Shown here: positions 24,969 to 33,662 of the stretch, piece by piece | Position numbering within the stretch: position 1 is the stretch's first letter | Layout: every line of letters begins with the position of its first letter | NCBI RefSeq assembly: GCF_014931565.1 | Contig: NZ_CP063353.1 | Span: forward strand, 1,178,001 to 1,242,000 | Source: Clostridium sp. 'deep sea' | GTDB lineage: Bacteria > Bacillota > UBA994 > PWPR01 | Length of the DNA: 64,000 nucleotides | Direction of reading: 5' to 3' | The notes under the pieces: model-generated | Seen by the model: only the letters and a program-made list of their open reading frames with translations | What the model was told of the DNA's origin: nothing | Databases searched by the model: none | Translations under genes and position numbers: made by a program

Positions 24969-25366
24969 CGAGTATATTTTGGTAAGCTAGGTAGTTATGT
25001 AGAAATATGTATACTCTGATTAAACCGCTTATATTTAATAATAATAGGTTGGTGGTTTAACTTACTATAAATCTATTTAACTACACATAAAAGAAACAGG
25101 TGCGTTTAGAGTTAAATATATTTTGCCGTAGCAGTAAGTTTATAATTAATAATAAGAGACTATTTTACTTATTATTAATTATTAAAAGTTGATATTATTA
25201 GTATTATTTAGTAAAATATTGGGGTGTATATGAATACTTTTACTAGATTTTAGAGGTTTAATTTAAACGTATAGAATAATCTTTAAAAGTCTTATATATA
25301 CTTAATATCATCAAAATAAACAATAAAGGTTTAAAAAGTAACTTTTTGAAAGGAGCTGTTTAGATA

Positions 25367-25408
25367 ATGAAAAAAACATTTAGAATCAAAAAGGTGGTTC
25401 TTGTTTAA
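25367..25408 (+). CDS. Possible 13-residue leader peptide before the GNAT gene
   Basis: AAAGGAG is followed 11 bases later by an ATG and 13 codons (MKKTFRIKKVVLV) ending at TAA. It lies 50 bases before the acetyltransferase start. AGGTGG inside it (25392-25397) can pair with CCACCT (25423-25428), which could instead pair with the AGGTG ribosome binding site (25441-25445) of the next gene. A translational attenuator is possible but the stems are short. Confidence 0.3.
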   Translation: MKKTFRIKKVVLV

Positions 25409-25457
25409 ACAAAATACAATTTCCACCTACTAATTTTGAAAGGTGAAAAATTATATA

Positions 25458-26606
25458 ATGTTTATTGAATTAAAAAGTAATGATTACTATAAAGTAGCGA
25501 AACTATTCAAAATAAACTTTAGTTTAGAAATAGCATCAATTATTAAAAAAAAATGTGGCCAAATATTTGTTGATAATGAACTAAATCCCCAAACAGCCTG
25601 CATTTTTAACAACTATCATAATTTTTATATAGCCGGAAAAACAAATAACTCAAGTTTCAACAATGATTTTTCTAATCATTTGTTAAATTCTATATCTCCT
25701 ACTATGCGTAAAAGCAATTGTTTAGACTTTTATATACATTATGGCGACCTGAATGCATGGTCAGAATTATTAGAAAATATACTAAAAAAACATCATGTTA
25801 ACAAAATTAATTGGAGATATTATGTATATAATAAAATGAAAACTGATTTAAATATTGAATTACCTAGTGGCTATATTTTAAAGAAAATTGATGCTGAATT
25901 ATTAAAGCAAGCAGATTTAAAAAATATAAATAAAATTAATACATGGTTATCAGAGACATGGTTAAATCAACAAGACTTTTTGCTAAATGGTTTTGGTTTT
26001 TGTATTATTAATGATAATTGTATAGTAAGTTGGTGTCTAGCTGATTTCGTTATTAAAAACAAATGTGAAATTGGAATTGAAACCGATAAAGATTATAGAC
26101 AAAAAGGATTTGCTACTAAAACACTTTTGGCCTGTGTGAAATATTGCTTATCTATTGGCATAAACTATATCGGGTGGCGCTGTTTAGAATCTAATATAGG
26201 CTCTCAAAAAACAGCCGAAAAAGTTGGTTTTAGGTTGGCAAAGAATTACAGTGTTATATTTGGTTGGTATAATCGTTTTGATAATTACTTAGTTCATGCA
26301 TATAGTTATTATTGTAAACAAAATTATTTACAGGCATCTTTATTATATGAAAAAGCATTTGAATTAATGGCCTTAAATAAAGAAGAAGTACATATATCTC
26401 AGATTTGTAACAGTAAAAATAAATTTTGGTTTTACTTCAATGCAGCACGAGTTTATGCCCAGCTTGGTAATATTGAGGCATCAGTAAGTAAATTAAAACT
26501 ATCATTTAAAATGGGTTTATCTAAAAATATGTTTATTAAAGAAAAATCGTTTAAAGTACTTAATAATCACAAAGAGTTAACTAAACTTCTTAATGAATAT
26601 AATTAG
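25458..26606 (+). CDS. GNAT-family acetyltransferase with a C-terminal TPR-like tail
   Basis: The frame gives about 382 residues from the ATG at 25458 (a GTG at 25443 is the alternative, but it lies in the AAAGGTG binding site). Residues about 195-285 match the GNAT_acetyltran pattern: CEIGIETDKDYRQKGFATKT, then YIGWRCLESNIGSQKTAEKVGF. The RQKGFA segment is the acetyl-CoA pyrophosphate loop. The C-terminal ~100 residues look like TPR helices (YLQASLLYEKAFEL, YFNAARVYAQLGNIEASVSKL), an unusual addition. Substrate unknown. Confidence 0.75.
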   Translation: MFIELKSNDYYKVAKLFKINFSLEIASIIKKKCGQIFVDNELNPQTACIFNNYHNFYIAGKTNNSSFNNDFSNHLLNSISPTMRKSNCLDFYIHYGDLNAWSELLENILKKHHVNKINWRYYVYNKMKTDLNIELPSGYILKKIDAELLKQADLKNINKINTWLSETWLNQQDFLLNGFGFCIINDNCIVSWCLADFVIKNKCEIGIETDKDYRQKGFATKTLLACVKYCLSIGINYIGWRCLESNIGSQKTAEKVGFRLAKNYSVIFGWYNRFDNYLVHAYSYYCKQNYLQASLLYEKAFELMALNKEEVHISQICNSKNKFWFYFNAARVYAQLGNIEASVSKLKLSFKMGLSKNMFIKEKSFKVLNNHKELTKLLNEYN

Positions 26607-26619
26607 TATATAATTTTGT

Positions 26620-26659
26620 AAAAGTAAAACACTACCTTAAGAGGTAGTGTTTTACTTTT
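26620..26659. terminator. Bidirectional terminator between GNAT and gltS genes
   Basis: AAAAGTAAAACACTACCT pairs perfectly with AGGTAGTGTTTTACTTTT around a 4-base loop. T-rich tails occur on both strands, fitting the convergent genes. Confidence 0.88.
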
Positions 26660-26690
26660 AGAGAGTAGTTTTTAGAGTTACAGTATTACA

Positions 26691-27878
26691 CTATTTAAAG
26701 AAATTCATAAATATTAAAATAGTTCCTGAGTTAAAAAAGTCTATAAATAAGCTACCGATTAACGGTATTACAAAGAATGCCTTTTGAGATATCCCATATT
26801 TGCCAGAAAGAGCATTCATGTTTGCCATGGCATTAGGAGTAGCACCCATACCAAATCCACAGTGTCCACAGGCCATAACAGCAGCGTCGTAGTCTTTACC
26901 CATAATATTAAAGGTTACAAAGTAAGCAAATAGCCCCATTAATAATGCTTGAGCCAGTAACATTACAATTAGAGGAACAGCTAAGTCTGCTAATTGCCAT
27001 AACTTTAAACCCATTAAAGCCATTGCTAAAAACAAAAACAATGAGGTATGACCAATAATATCTATTTCTTTATTAAGTACATTTAATTTTTTTGTAAAAT
27101 CTGAAATATTTCTCAAAATTGCTGCTACAAACATCGAGCCAAGATATGATGGAAACTTCATGCCTGTTTTTTCGAGCAGATAAGATACTATTGTACCTAT
27201 GCCCATAGCAATAACTATTTGACATGTCGCTAACATAAAAGACTTGCTATCTAAGGTTTTACTCTTAAATTCTTCTGTGACTTGTTTTTTAACATATTGT
27301 TGATCTTGTTGTAAATTATTTTTTTCGATTAGTCTTTTACCCAATGGTCCACCTATCATCGACCCTATAATTAATCCAAATGTTGCAGATGCCAAAGCCA
27401 CAGTCGTAGCTCCAACAGCACCCGCTTGCTCAAACAACGGAGCAAACGAACCCGATGTTCCGTGTCCACCAGTCATAGGCACCGAACCAGTACTTAAACC
27501 AATAAGTGGGTTAATATTAAATACCTTAGCTAAACCTACCCCCACTACATTTTGCAAGGCTACTAAAACTACTGCAATTACTAAAAATACTATAACCTGT
27601 ACTCCTCCTTTTTTTAGTAGTTTAAAACTAGCTGTAAAACCTACTGTAGTAAAAAAGGCATTCATAAATACATTTTTTAAAGTCATATCCATATTAATTA
27701 CTAAAAAATCTGTTTGCTTTGCGATAAGTATAAAAATTGCAAATAAAATTCCACCAATTACCGGTGCTGGTATGCAAAAGTTTTCAAGAAATTTAACTCT
27801 CTTTTTAATACCCATACCAATAAGTAAAACTACAACAGCAAGTGCAAGCGTTTGCACAATATCTAAGTTTAATACCAT
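26691..27878 (-). CDS. gltS: Sodium/glutamate symporter
   Basis: The 395-residue membrane protein matches GltS in length and motifs: FLENFCIPAPVIGGILFAIF early (split FLENFCIPAPVIGG), GLSTGSVPMTGGHGTSGSFAPLFE near residue 130 (split VPMTGGHGTSG, FAPLFE) and the repeat-half counterpart MACGHCGFGMGATPNAMANM. These re-entrant GGHGT and GFGxGATPNA loops form the substrate/Na+ site. GGGGGGA precedes the ATG. A GlnK/GlnL-like two-component system lies just upstream and probably controls it. Confidence 0.92.
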   Translation of the reverse strand: MVLNLDIVQTLALAVVVLLIGMGIKKRVKFLENFCIPAPVIGGILFAIFILIAKQTDFLVINMDMTLKNVFMNAFFTTVGFTASFKLLKKGGVQVIVFLVIAVVLVALQNVVGVGLAKVFNINPLIGLSTGSVPMTGGHGTSGSFAPLFEQAGAVGATTVALASATFGLIIGSMIGGPLGKRLIEKNNLQQDQQYVKKQVTEEFKSKTLDSKSFMLATCQIVIAMGIGTIVSYLLEKTGMKFPSYLGSMFVAAILRNISDFTKKLNVLNKEIDIIGHTSLFLFLAMALMGLKLWQLADLAVPLIVMLLAQALLMGLFAYFVTFNIMGKDYDAAVMACGHCGFGMGATPNAMANMNALSGKYGISQKAFFVIPLIGSLFIDFFNSGTILIFMNFFK

Positions 27879-27963
27879 AAATATCCCCCCATATAATAAT
27901 ATTTCAAGTAAATAAACTCTCTTTTATTATATGGACGTACGACAATATCCCCCATGTTACGAC

Positions 27964-28010
27964 AAAAACACCCAGTTATTATTTAAATTTTTTAATAACC
28001 AAGGTGTTTT
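27964..28010 (-). terminator. Terminator of the glnKL-like operon
   Basis: AAACACC with TTATTA pairs with TAATAA and GGTGTTT, leaving T-runs on both strands. It lies 20 bases beyond the response-regulator stop, separating it from gltS. Confidence 0.7.
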
Positions 28011-28029
28011 TTATATTATTTTTTATTTA

Positions 28030-28914
28030 TTAATATTTTAGCTTAGCTATAAAGCCTTCTAAAAACTTTTTAATAGATATTTTGCCATGCTCGAGATTAG
28101 GATTATCAATATATCTTATTTCTTGTTTTACCTGTTTATAATTAAATAAAAGTGAACTATACTCTGTAAATTTAAGGCTATAGTAGTCATCATAACCATG
28201 AGCAGCTAGGTTTCTCAAGGCCTTTTGAATAACTCTACGTATCCGTTTTTCTATAGAACGTTTACTTATATTGATATTGTTATTAAAACTAGCCTCCTCA
28301 GCAATGCTCTCATAGAGACTTTGTAATTGGTACTTTTGATTTGGTGAAATTTTCTTTAATTTAATGATTTTAAACAACAGCTTTTTAAGCTCATTACTAC
28401 CCGTTTCACCTGTAATACCAAGGTCTTTAAATATTTTAGTAATTTGAGTATTTAAACTCTCTTCTAGTGATGGAATTACATCACTAGAAACTTTAATATC
28501 TAATACTGCATTTTTAATTAAGGCAACAGATTGCTCTAAATCTATGTTTTTACAGACGCCTTTAATAACATTAAAAGCCTCAATATTGTTAATTGGTTTG
28601 TTAATAAAAAATATTATGCCACTTTCGTAAGCCTTAGATATCATCTTTTCATCCTCTACCTGAGATATCATAATGAACTTACCTTTAAAGCCTCTACCTC
28701 TGGCTAGGTTTATTATTTCTATTCCATCTTTATAAGGCAATAGTAGATCTATTAAAACTATATCGGGGTTAAATAATAGTATTTCATCAACAGCATATTG
28801 TCCTGAGTGCAGCTCCTCAACTACCCTTCCTAAGCTATTCTTTTTTATTAAATAGGCAAGCATTTTGCATATGTTTATATCATCGTCTACAATTAAAAAT
28901 TTTTTATTTGCCAT
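28030..28914 (-). CDS. Response regulator, GlnL/YcbB-like
   Basis: The 294-residue protein has an N-terminal receiver domain (1-120) with acidic pocket DDD (10-12), phosphoacceptor D56 (VLIDLLLP) and conserved lysine in FINKPI. The C-terminal ~150 residues (KISPNQKYQLQSLYESIAEE, NISKRSIEKRIRRVIQKALR, NLAAHGYDDY) match the YcbB DNA-binding domain of B. subtilis GlnL, not OmpR or NarL types. GlnKL responds to glutamine in Bacillus; here the adjacent target is plausibly gltS. Its ATG overlaps the kinase stop by one base. Confidence 0.88.
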   Translation of the reverse strand: MANKKFLIVDDDINICKMLAYLIKKNSLGRVVEELHSGQYAVDEILLFNPDIVLIDLLLPYKDGIEIINLARGRGFKGKFIMISQVEDEKMISKAYESGIIFFINKPINNIEAFNVIKGVCKNIDLEQSVALIKNAVLDIKVSSDVIPSLEESLNTQITKIFKDLGITGETGSNELKKLLFKIIKLKKISPNQKYQLQSLYESIAEEASFNNNINISKRSIEKRIRRVIQKALRNLAAHGYDDYYSLKFTEYSSLLFNYKQVKQEIRYIDNPNLEHGKISIKKFLEGFIAKLKY

Positions 28915-30149
28915 TATTTATCACCTGTTATTAACTTTTTGGGTATTTTAATTGTTACACTAGTACCTTTATTAAGCTCAGATTCAATGTTCATTTCGCC
29001 TTGCAACTCATCCAAGATATTTTTAACATGCGACAATCCAATACCAGTAGAGGCTTTGCCTGTAACACTATCAAATTTTGTTGTAAAACCAGGATTAATA
29101 ATATACGGTAAGATATCGTTATCTATGCCCTCACCAGTGTCTGTAACCTGAAAATAAACAATATCTTTTATTACATATTGATAAACGTTTATACTATCAT
29201 TTTCTTTACAGGATTGAATGCTATTAATTATTAAATTATTAAGTATAGAAAATAAAGAGTAATAGGTTGATAAAGTCATATCACTTTCACTAAAAAAGGT
29301 TAACTTAATATTTAACTTGTTTTCTTTAATATATCTTAGGGTGTTATCTTTTATTATTGTAAAAATATCCGAGATTTTCATGCTATCATCTTTTTCAAAG
29401 TTATTTAAAAAGCTTTCAAATCCTTTTATTACTCGGTAATAGTCTTTTTTAATTTCATGGACCTCTCTGGAGATATCGAGAGTTAATTCTTTGAGTTTTG
29501 GCTTACTCTTAGTGTTTTCATATAAATTATAACTTTTACTCATTACCTGCTCTATATCATTCATAGATTTTTTTAAGTAAAACATTTCTGCCTGAATATC
29601 CGAAACGAGCTTATTAAGCTGAGTATAACGTTTTTGATGCTCCACTGCTTGAACATAAATAGCCTGTTTACGATAAAACCAGTATAATATGTAAGCAAAA
29701 AAACTACGAGCAAAGCCAACTACTAAAATAACCTTAATATGTGGTACAGTAAGATTATTTCTTATTAAAGCCTCAATAATATTGCTTATAGAATCTACAA
29801 AGGTTAAAAGAGTAAGAGTTGCTAAAAAATTATCTTTATGCTTGCGAAAATTAATTAAATAGGCGATTATTCCATAAACCAAGTAGTACAACATAGCTGG
29901 GTAGTTTAGCTGAATTGCTGCTATGAATCCATAAGATTTAAAGGTGACTGCAACAATACTTCTAAAAGCCAATACCGAAATTCCACATAAAACCGTAACA
30001 ACAGGTATTGAAAAATCATCTACTAGTAAAATAAAAAAGCCTAAGGCAACTACTCCTGCCGAAAACCTTAAAGGGCTAGCAAAAGGATAAAAATATAGTT
30101 CACTTAATAACGTAACAGCAATAGTTACTAGTAAATATCTTTTTTTAAT
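28914..30149 (-). CDS. Sensor histidine kinase, GlnK/YcbA-like, likely ATT start
   Basis: The frame from TTG 29972 gives 352 residues, but the same frame is open upstream with no ATG/GTG/TTG until a stop. The extension reads like this family's N-terminus (LLSELYFYPFASPLRFSAG) and restores a full set of membrane helices. ATT at 30149-30147, 8 bases after AGGGGG, yields MKKRYLLVT and 411 residues. The C-terminal half has the H-box REVHEIKKDY, N-box NNLIINSIQSC, DTGEGID and GIGLSH, so it is a complete kinase. It is co-transcribed with the response regulator. Confidence 0.8.
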   Translation of the reverse strand: MKKRYLLVTIAVTLLSELYFYPFASPLRFSAGVVALGFFILLVDDFSIPVVTVLCGISVLAFRSIVAVTFKSYGFIAAIQLNYPAMLYYLVYGIIAYLINFRKHKDNFLATLTLLTFVDSISNIIEALIRNNLTVPHIKVILVVGFARSFFAYILYWFYRKQAIYVQAVEHQKRYTQLNKLVSDIQAEMFYLKKSMNDIEQVMSKSYNLYENTKSKPKLKELTLDISREVHEIKKDYYRVIKGFESFLNNFEKDDSMKISDIFTIIKDNTLRYIKENKLNIKLTFFSESDMTLSTYYSLFSILNNLIINSIQSCKENDSINVYQYVIKDIVYFQVTDTGEGIDNDILPYIINPGFTTKFDSVTGKASTGIGLSHVKNILDELQGEMNIESELNKGTSVTIKIPKKLITGDK

Positions 30150-30392
30150 TTTAATAACCCCCTATAGCTAGTATGTTCTAATTAAAGTAGGTTAATAACT
30201 ATTATAAATTGCAATTAGCTAGGGGGCAAGCTGGCAATAAAAATTTATTATATTGAGAACTTTTAATTGATAGATTTCACTCATGCTGAGCAAAATATTC
30301 TATGAAATATGTTAATAAATCTATTATTAATGTGTGTTCTTTATAAACCACCAAGATAGCTAAAACTACAAAGGTTTTATATAACTATAGGT

Positions 30393-31037
30393 TTATGTTC
30401 GATATTTTAAAGCTTGTTTTAAGGCTAACAATAATAAGGGCATATACATACTTGCCAATAATAACCGTTGCCACAATCCACTTAAACCAATTATAGAGTT
30501 CTGAAAGGTCTCTCTTTCAGACATAATAAATAATACAAAAAGTACTACACTTAGTAAAAAGAAAACAACTGAAATTATTCCAAATAAACTATTGCCTTCT
30601 TTAAAGAATACTGCCCCAACTACTAAAGGAATAAAGGTTAAAGCCATAAAACCTAAGCCTGCACCTATTCCATGAATTTTTGAAGCCACTGTTTCTATCT
30701 CTTTAACTTCATTTACACTAAATAATCCAGCTAATATTCCTGCACCTATTCCAAACATTAATAATATTATAGCTCCTGCACAAGCATATGCTTTTGAAAC
30801 TCCTGAATAAACAATATAGAAGTTTACTGCTGAAAAACATATTAATATACCTAAAATAATTAACCAAAGATTATAAAAAAATGCTACTGGACTTTTAGGG
30901 TTTCCTAAAACGCTCATAACTTGTTTGCTATGACTATAGCTAGGATAAAACAAAGCTAAAGCATATGCTGCCACAAAATCTCCAACTATTGCTATTGTTA
31001 ACAATATCCAACTCAATTTAGAGCCCCATAAATTCAT
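30393..31037 (-). CDS. DUF998-family membrane protein
   Basis: The 214-residue protein has six predicted membrane helices with features of DUF998: an acidic/aromatic first loop (YPSYSHSKQVMSVLGNPKSP) and KIHGIGAGLGFMALTFIPLV in the second half. AAGGAG sits before the ATG. The function of the family is unknown. It is a single gene on the minus strand. Confidence 0.78.
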   Translation of the reverse strand: MNLWGSKLSWILLTIAIVGDFVAAYALALFYPSYSHSKQVMSVLGNPKSPVAFFYNLWLIILGILICFSAVNFYIVYSGVSKAYACAGAIILLMFGIGAGILAGLFSVNEVKEIETVASKIHGIGAGLGFMALTFIPLVVGAVFFKEGNSLFGIISVVFFLLSVVLFVLFIMSERETFQNSIIGLSGLWQRLLLASMYMPLLLLALKQALKYRT

Positions 31038-31329
31038 AAACTTTCTCCTTCTTGATGTCCCATTACTCCATACTAATTTAATATACCTTGAGACAGCTAT
31101 TATTACACAATATTCAATAACAAATAATTATATTTAATTATATATATTAATTATTAAATAAGTATTTGTAAAAAAATTAATTTTATTAATATTAACTTTC
31201 ACAAGTCAAGTATAACATATTTGCAATGATTTAAGGAAGTTAGCTTATCTATTTTTTTATAAAACCCATAAAAAAATATAAAACTATTTATTAAATCACT
31301 TACATAAAATAACACCAAAACTAACATAA

Positions 31330-31365
31330 AAAAGTTCTAAATACCCAATAGGCGTTTAGAACTTT
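31330..31365 (-). terminator. Terminator of the PII-like/antiporter operon
   Basis: AAAGTTCTAAA-n13-TTTAGAACTTT makes a perfect 11-bp stem, with a T-run on the minus strand. It lies about 35 bases after the stop of the PII-like gene. Confidence 0.8.
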
Positions 31366-31397
31366 AGCACTTTATAAAAAATATAGTTACACTATCA

Positions 31398-31751
31398 CTA
31401 ATAATAAGTTTTTGGTAATCCAGCAACATTATCAATAGGTATAGTAAACATAATACCCATGCCTGGTTGATGTAAATCTCCTAAAATATCTTCAGCACCT
31501 TTAAATGCTGGCTCTACTAAGCTATCATCTATTACAGATAGTATAGTTTTGTTATAGGGTCGACCTCCATCTATCACCCTACGCAAGGAGTGCATTAATG
31601 CAAAACTAGCGGTTGAATGATGATAAGCCATAGTACGCCCTACCCCCATACTATCAAGTACTGTTGCACCTTTAATACCAATTGAATTAAATTTATGGAG
31701 TACGTCTTCTAAGTATGATGTCTTATTCAGTATTAATACCAACAACTTCAT
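31398..31751 (-). CDS. PII-like small regulatory protein
   Basis: The 117-residue protein begins MKLLVLILNKTSYLEDVLHK and has GIKGATVLDSMGVGR, the beta-alpha-beta pattern of PII-like trimers; the middle is DGGRPYNKTILSVIDDS. It lies 20 bases downstream of the antiporter gene. PII-like proteins bind nucleotides and gate the membrane proteins encoded beside them, so it likely regulates the antiporter. The ligand is unknown. Confidence 0.75.
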   Translation of the reverse strand: MKLLVLILNKTSYLEDVLHKFNSIGIKGATVLDSMGVGRTMAYHHSTASFALMHSLRRVIDGGRPYNKTILSVIDDSLVEPAFKGAEDILGDLHQPGMGIMFTIPIDNVAGLPKTYY

Positions 31752-31771
31752 AATATGACCCCCAATTTGTT

Positions 31772-32947
31772 TTAATAAGACGAACTTTGCTGATTAACTT
31801 CTCCGGCTTTGGTAATAGCATACTTGGCACAAAATGGACCAATTATTTCAAAAAAAACAACCCCACCTAATACTATTGTCATCAACTGTGATCCTATATT
31901 TGGAAATGCACTATTAGCTAAAGTCCCTAGTCCTATAGCTACACCTGCTTGAGGCAATAAGCCTAAACCTAAGTATTTTACAATGGTTTTTGGCGCTGCT
32001 GTAGATTTAGCCCCTAGAGCTGCTCCTAAAACTTTGCCAAGAGTTCTGGCAACAAGATAAGCAATACCTAAATAACCTATATGTGATAATTCTCTAAGAT
32101 GTAGTGTTGCTCCTGCTACCGTAAAAAATAATAAGTAGAGCGGTGGGCAAAAACAGTTTGCTAAATGAAATATGCGTTTTCTATCTCCTAGTAAGTTAGC
32201 AACAGTTGCTCCAATCATCATACAAGCTAATAAGGCAGATAAATTAAAGATAATTGCAATGCCAGAAGTCATTATAACTAAACCTAATATGGCAATTAAG
32301 GTCTCTTCATCACTCCTAAAGTATTTGTGACTAATTGTAAATATAAACCCTGCAATTAAGCCAAGTAATAACGATGCAGAAATCTCAATAAATGGTTGCC
32401 ATATCATATGACTTACAGATAAAACTTCATTACTAACTGAGGTTTTAGATAAAGACAATGAAATGCCAAAAACAATAATACAAATTGCATCATCTATGGC
32501 TACCACTGGCAGCAAAGTTCTTACTAGTGGCCCATCTGCTTTATACTGTTTTATTACCATTATTGTTGCTGCAGGTGCTGTAGCACATGAAATTGCACCC
32601 AGTAATAAACTAAAAGCTAAGCTCTTACTAAATAAAAAAAAGCAGATACTAAATACAAAAGCAAAGGTTAATAATGCTTGGGTTACTGTAATTATAAAAA
32701 TATTTTTACCCAGTGTTTTTAACCTTTTAAAATTAAACTCTGATCCTATGGTGAAAGCTATTAATGCTAACGCCATTTCACTAACAACAGCCATATTACC
32801 TAATACGGACTGATTAACAATATTTAATACCGCAGGTCCTACAAGAATACCAGCCAGCAAATACCCCGTAACCGATGGTGCCTTAAGCACTCTTGCCAGT
32901 TTCCCTCCCAACATTCCAGCCACAATTAAGAGCCCGATGTAAAACAT
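31772..32947 (-). CDS. CPA2-type cation:proton antiporter
   Basis: The 391-residue protein has about 11-12 membrane helices and a Na_H_Exchanger fold: PSVTGYLLAGILVGPAVL at the N-terminus, AFTIGSEFNF, and VVAIDDAICIIVFGISLS with the acidic DD pair in the unwound helix. There is no C-terminal RCK/TrkA domain, unlike Kef; the neighbouring PII-like protein may take that regulatory role. Transported ion unknown (K+ or Na+). Confidence 0.88.
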   Translation of the reverse strand: MFYIGLLIVAGMLGGKLARVLKAPSVTGYLLAGILVGPAVLNIVNQSVLGNMAVVSEMALALIAFTIGSEFNFKRLKTLGKNIFIITVTQALLTFAFVFSICFFLFSKSLAFSLLLGAISCATAPAATIMVIKQYKADGPLVRTLLPVVAIDDAICIIVFGISLSLSKTSVSNEVLSVSHMIWQPFIEISASLLLGLIAGFIFTISHKYFRSDEETLIAILGLVIMTSGIAIIFNLSALLACMMIGATVANLLGDRKRIFHLANCFCPPLYLLFFTVAGATLHLRELSHIGYLGIAYLVARTLGKVLGAALGAKSTAAPKTIVKYLGLGLLPQAGVAIGLGTLANSAFPNIGSQLMTIVLGGVVFFEIIGPFCAKYAITKAGEVNQQSSSY

Positions 32948-33211
32948 AAGTCAGCCTTCTCTCTTAATAGACATATTACACTAAGCATATACATTCATGT
33001 CATAAATATACTTATTTTTTGAAGTATGATATGCTTTATAAAATTATATATAATAATTACAATCTGCTATATTCTACAATTGATAATTAATCTCCTCTAA
33101 GTTACTTGGATTTTATTGCCTAATTATAAAATTAATTTTAGGACTACTTATAAGTAATACAATGATTTAATCTATCCTTATCCATTAAAATTTTAAACTG
33201 TTTAAATCCTA

Positions 33212-33241
33212 TTGACATAATTATTATGAGAGTGTTATAAT
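33212..33241 (+). promoter_or_regulatory. Promoter of tRNA-Ala
   Basis: TTGACA (33212-33217), an 18-base spacer and TATAAT (33236-33241) match the sigma-A consensus. The tRNA begins 33 bases further on. Confidence 0.8.
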
Positions 33242-33273
33242 TCATTTTGCGTTACAAAAAAACAACATAATAT

Positions 33274-33349
33274 GGGGGTATAGCTCAGCTGGGAGAGCGC
33301 TTGACTGGCAGTCAAGAGGTCAACGGTTCGATCCCGTTTATCTCCACCA
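33274..33349 (+). tRNA. tRNA-Ala (anticodon GGC)
   Basis: The 76-base gene folds as a complete cloverleaf. Acceptor GGGGGTA pairs with TATCTCC before an encoded CCA, the D-arm is AGCTCAGCTGGGAGAGC, the anticodon stem CTTGA/TCAAG encloses loop CTGGCAG with anticodon GGC, and the T-arm is CGGTTCGATCCCG. It is preceded by a consensus promoter and followed by a terminator. Confidence 0.93.
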
Positions 33350-33420
33350 TAGATAAAGGTTCTAAGTACAACGAAAATTACTTAGGACTTTTTTATTTAT
33401 AATAGAACCGATTGACCTCG
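33315..33420 (+). repeat. tRNA 3'-half plus terminator, copy 1
   Basis: This segment (end of the tRNA, its terminator, and ACCGATTGACCTCG) recurs almost identically at 33555-33662. Its two ends, GAGGTCAACGGT and ACCGATTGACCTC, are also nearly complementary to each other. Confidence 0.8.
33359..33394 (+). terminator. Terminator after tRNA-Ala
   Basis: GTTCTAAGTA pairs with TACTTAGGAC (one G-T) and is followed by TTTTTT. The duplicate copy at about 33603-33638 keeps the same hairpin. Confidence 0.8.
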
Positions 33421-33429
33421 GTTAAAATA

Positions 33430-33554
33430 GATGATTTTCGAGAATGTTCCTCAATCAAGGCACTAGTCATATTTTAGAATTAGGCAATACAACAGTATAC
33501 CTAATTCTAAAATATGGCGTATAACGAAGAGTGAGGTCATTCTCGGAAATCATC
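33430..33554. repeat. Palindromic element 1 (intact)
   Basis: Outer arms GATGATTTTCGAGAATG (33430-33446) and CATTCTCGGAAATCATC (33538-33554) pair with one wobble. Inner arms CATATTTTAGAATTAGG (33468-33484) and CCTAATTCTAAAATATG (33500-33516) pair perfectly. The loop is CAATACAACAGTATA. It sits between the tRNA terminator and the second partial tRNA copy, and codes for nothing visible. Confidence 0.8.
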
Positions 33555-33662
33555 AGAGGTCAACGGTTCGATTCCGTTTACCATCTCCACCATAGATAAA
33601 GGTTCTAAGTACAACGAAAGTTACTTAGGACTTTTTTATTTACAATAGACCGATTGACCTCG
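33555..33662 (+). pseudogene. Partial tRNA-Ala 3' end with terminator, copy 2
   Basis: AGAGGTCAACGGTTCGAT onward repeats the T-arm, acceptor 3' strand and CCA of the tRNA-Ala, with TTTACCATCTCCACCA in place of TTTATCTCCACCA, followed by the same terminator. The 5' half of a tRNA is missing; palindromic element 1 lies where it should be. It cannot form a tRNA. Confidence 0.75.

Noticed and set aside
33555-33662. A second functional tRNA gene
   Set aside because: Only the 3' half is present; acceptor 5' strand, D-arm and anticodon arm are missing.
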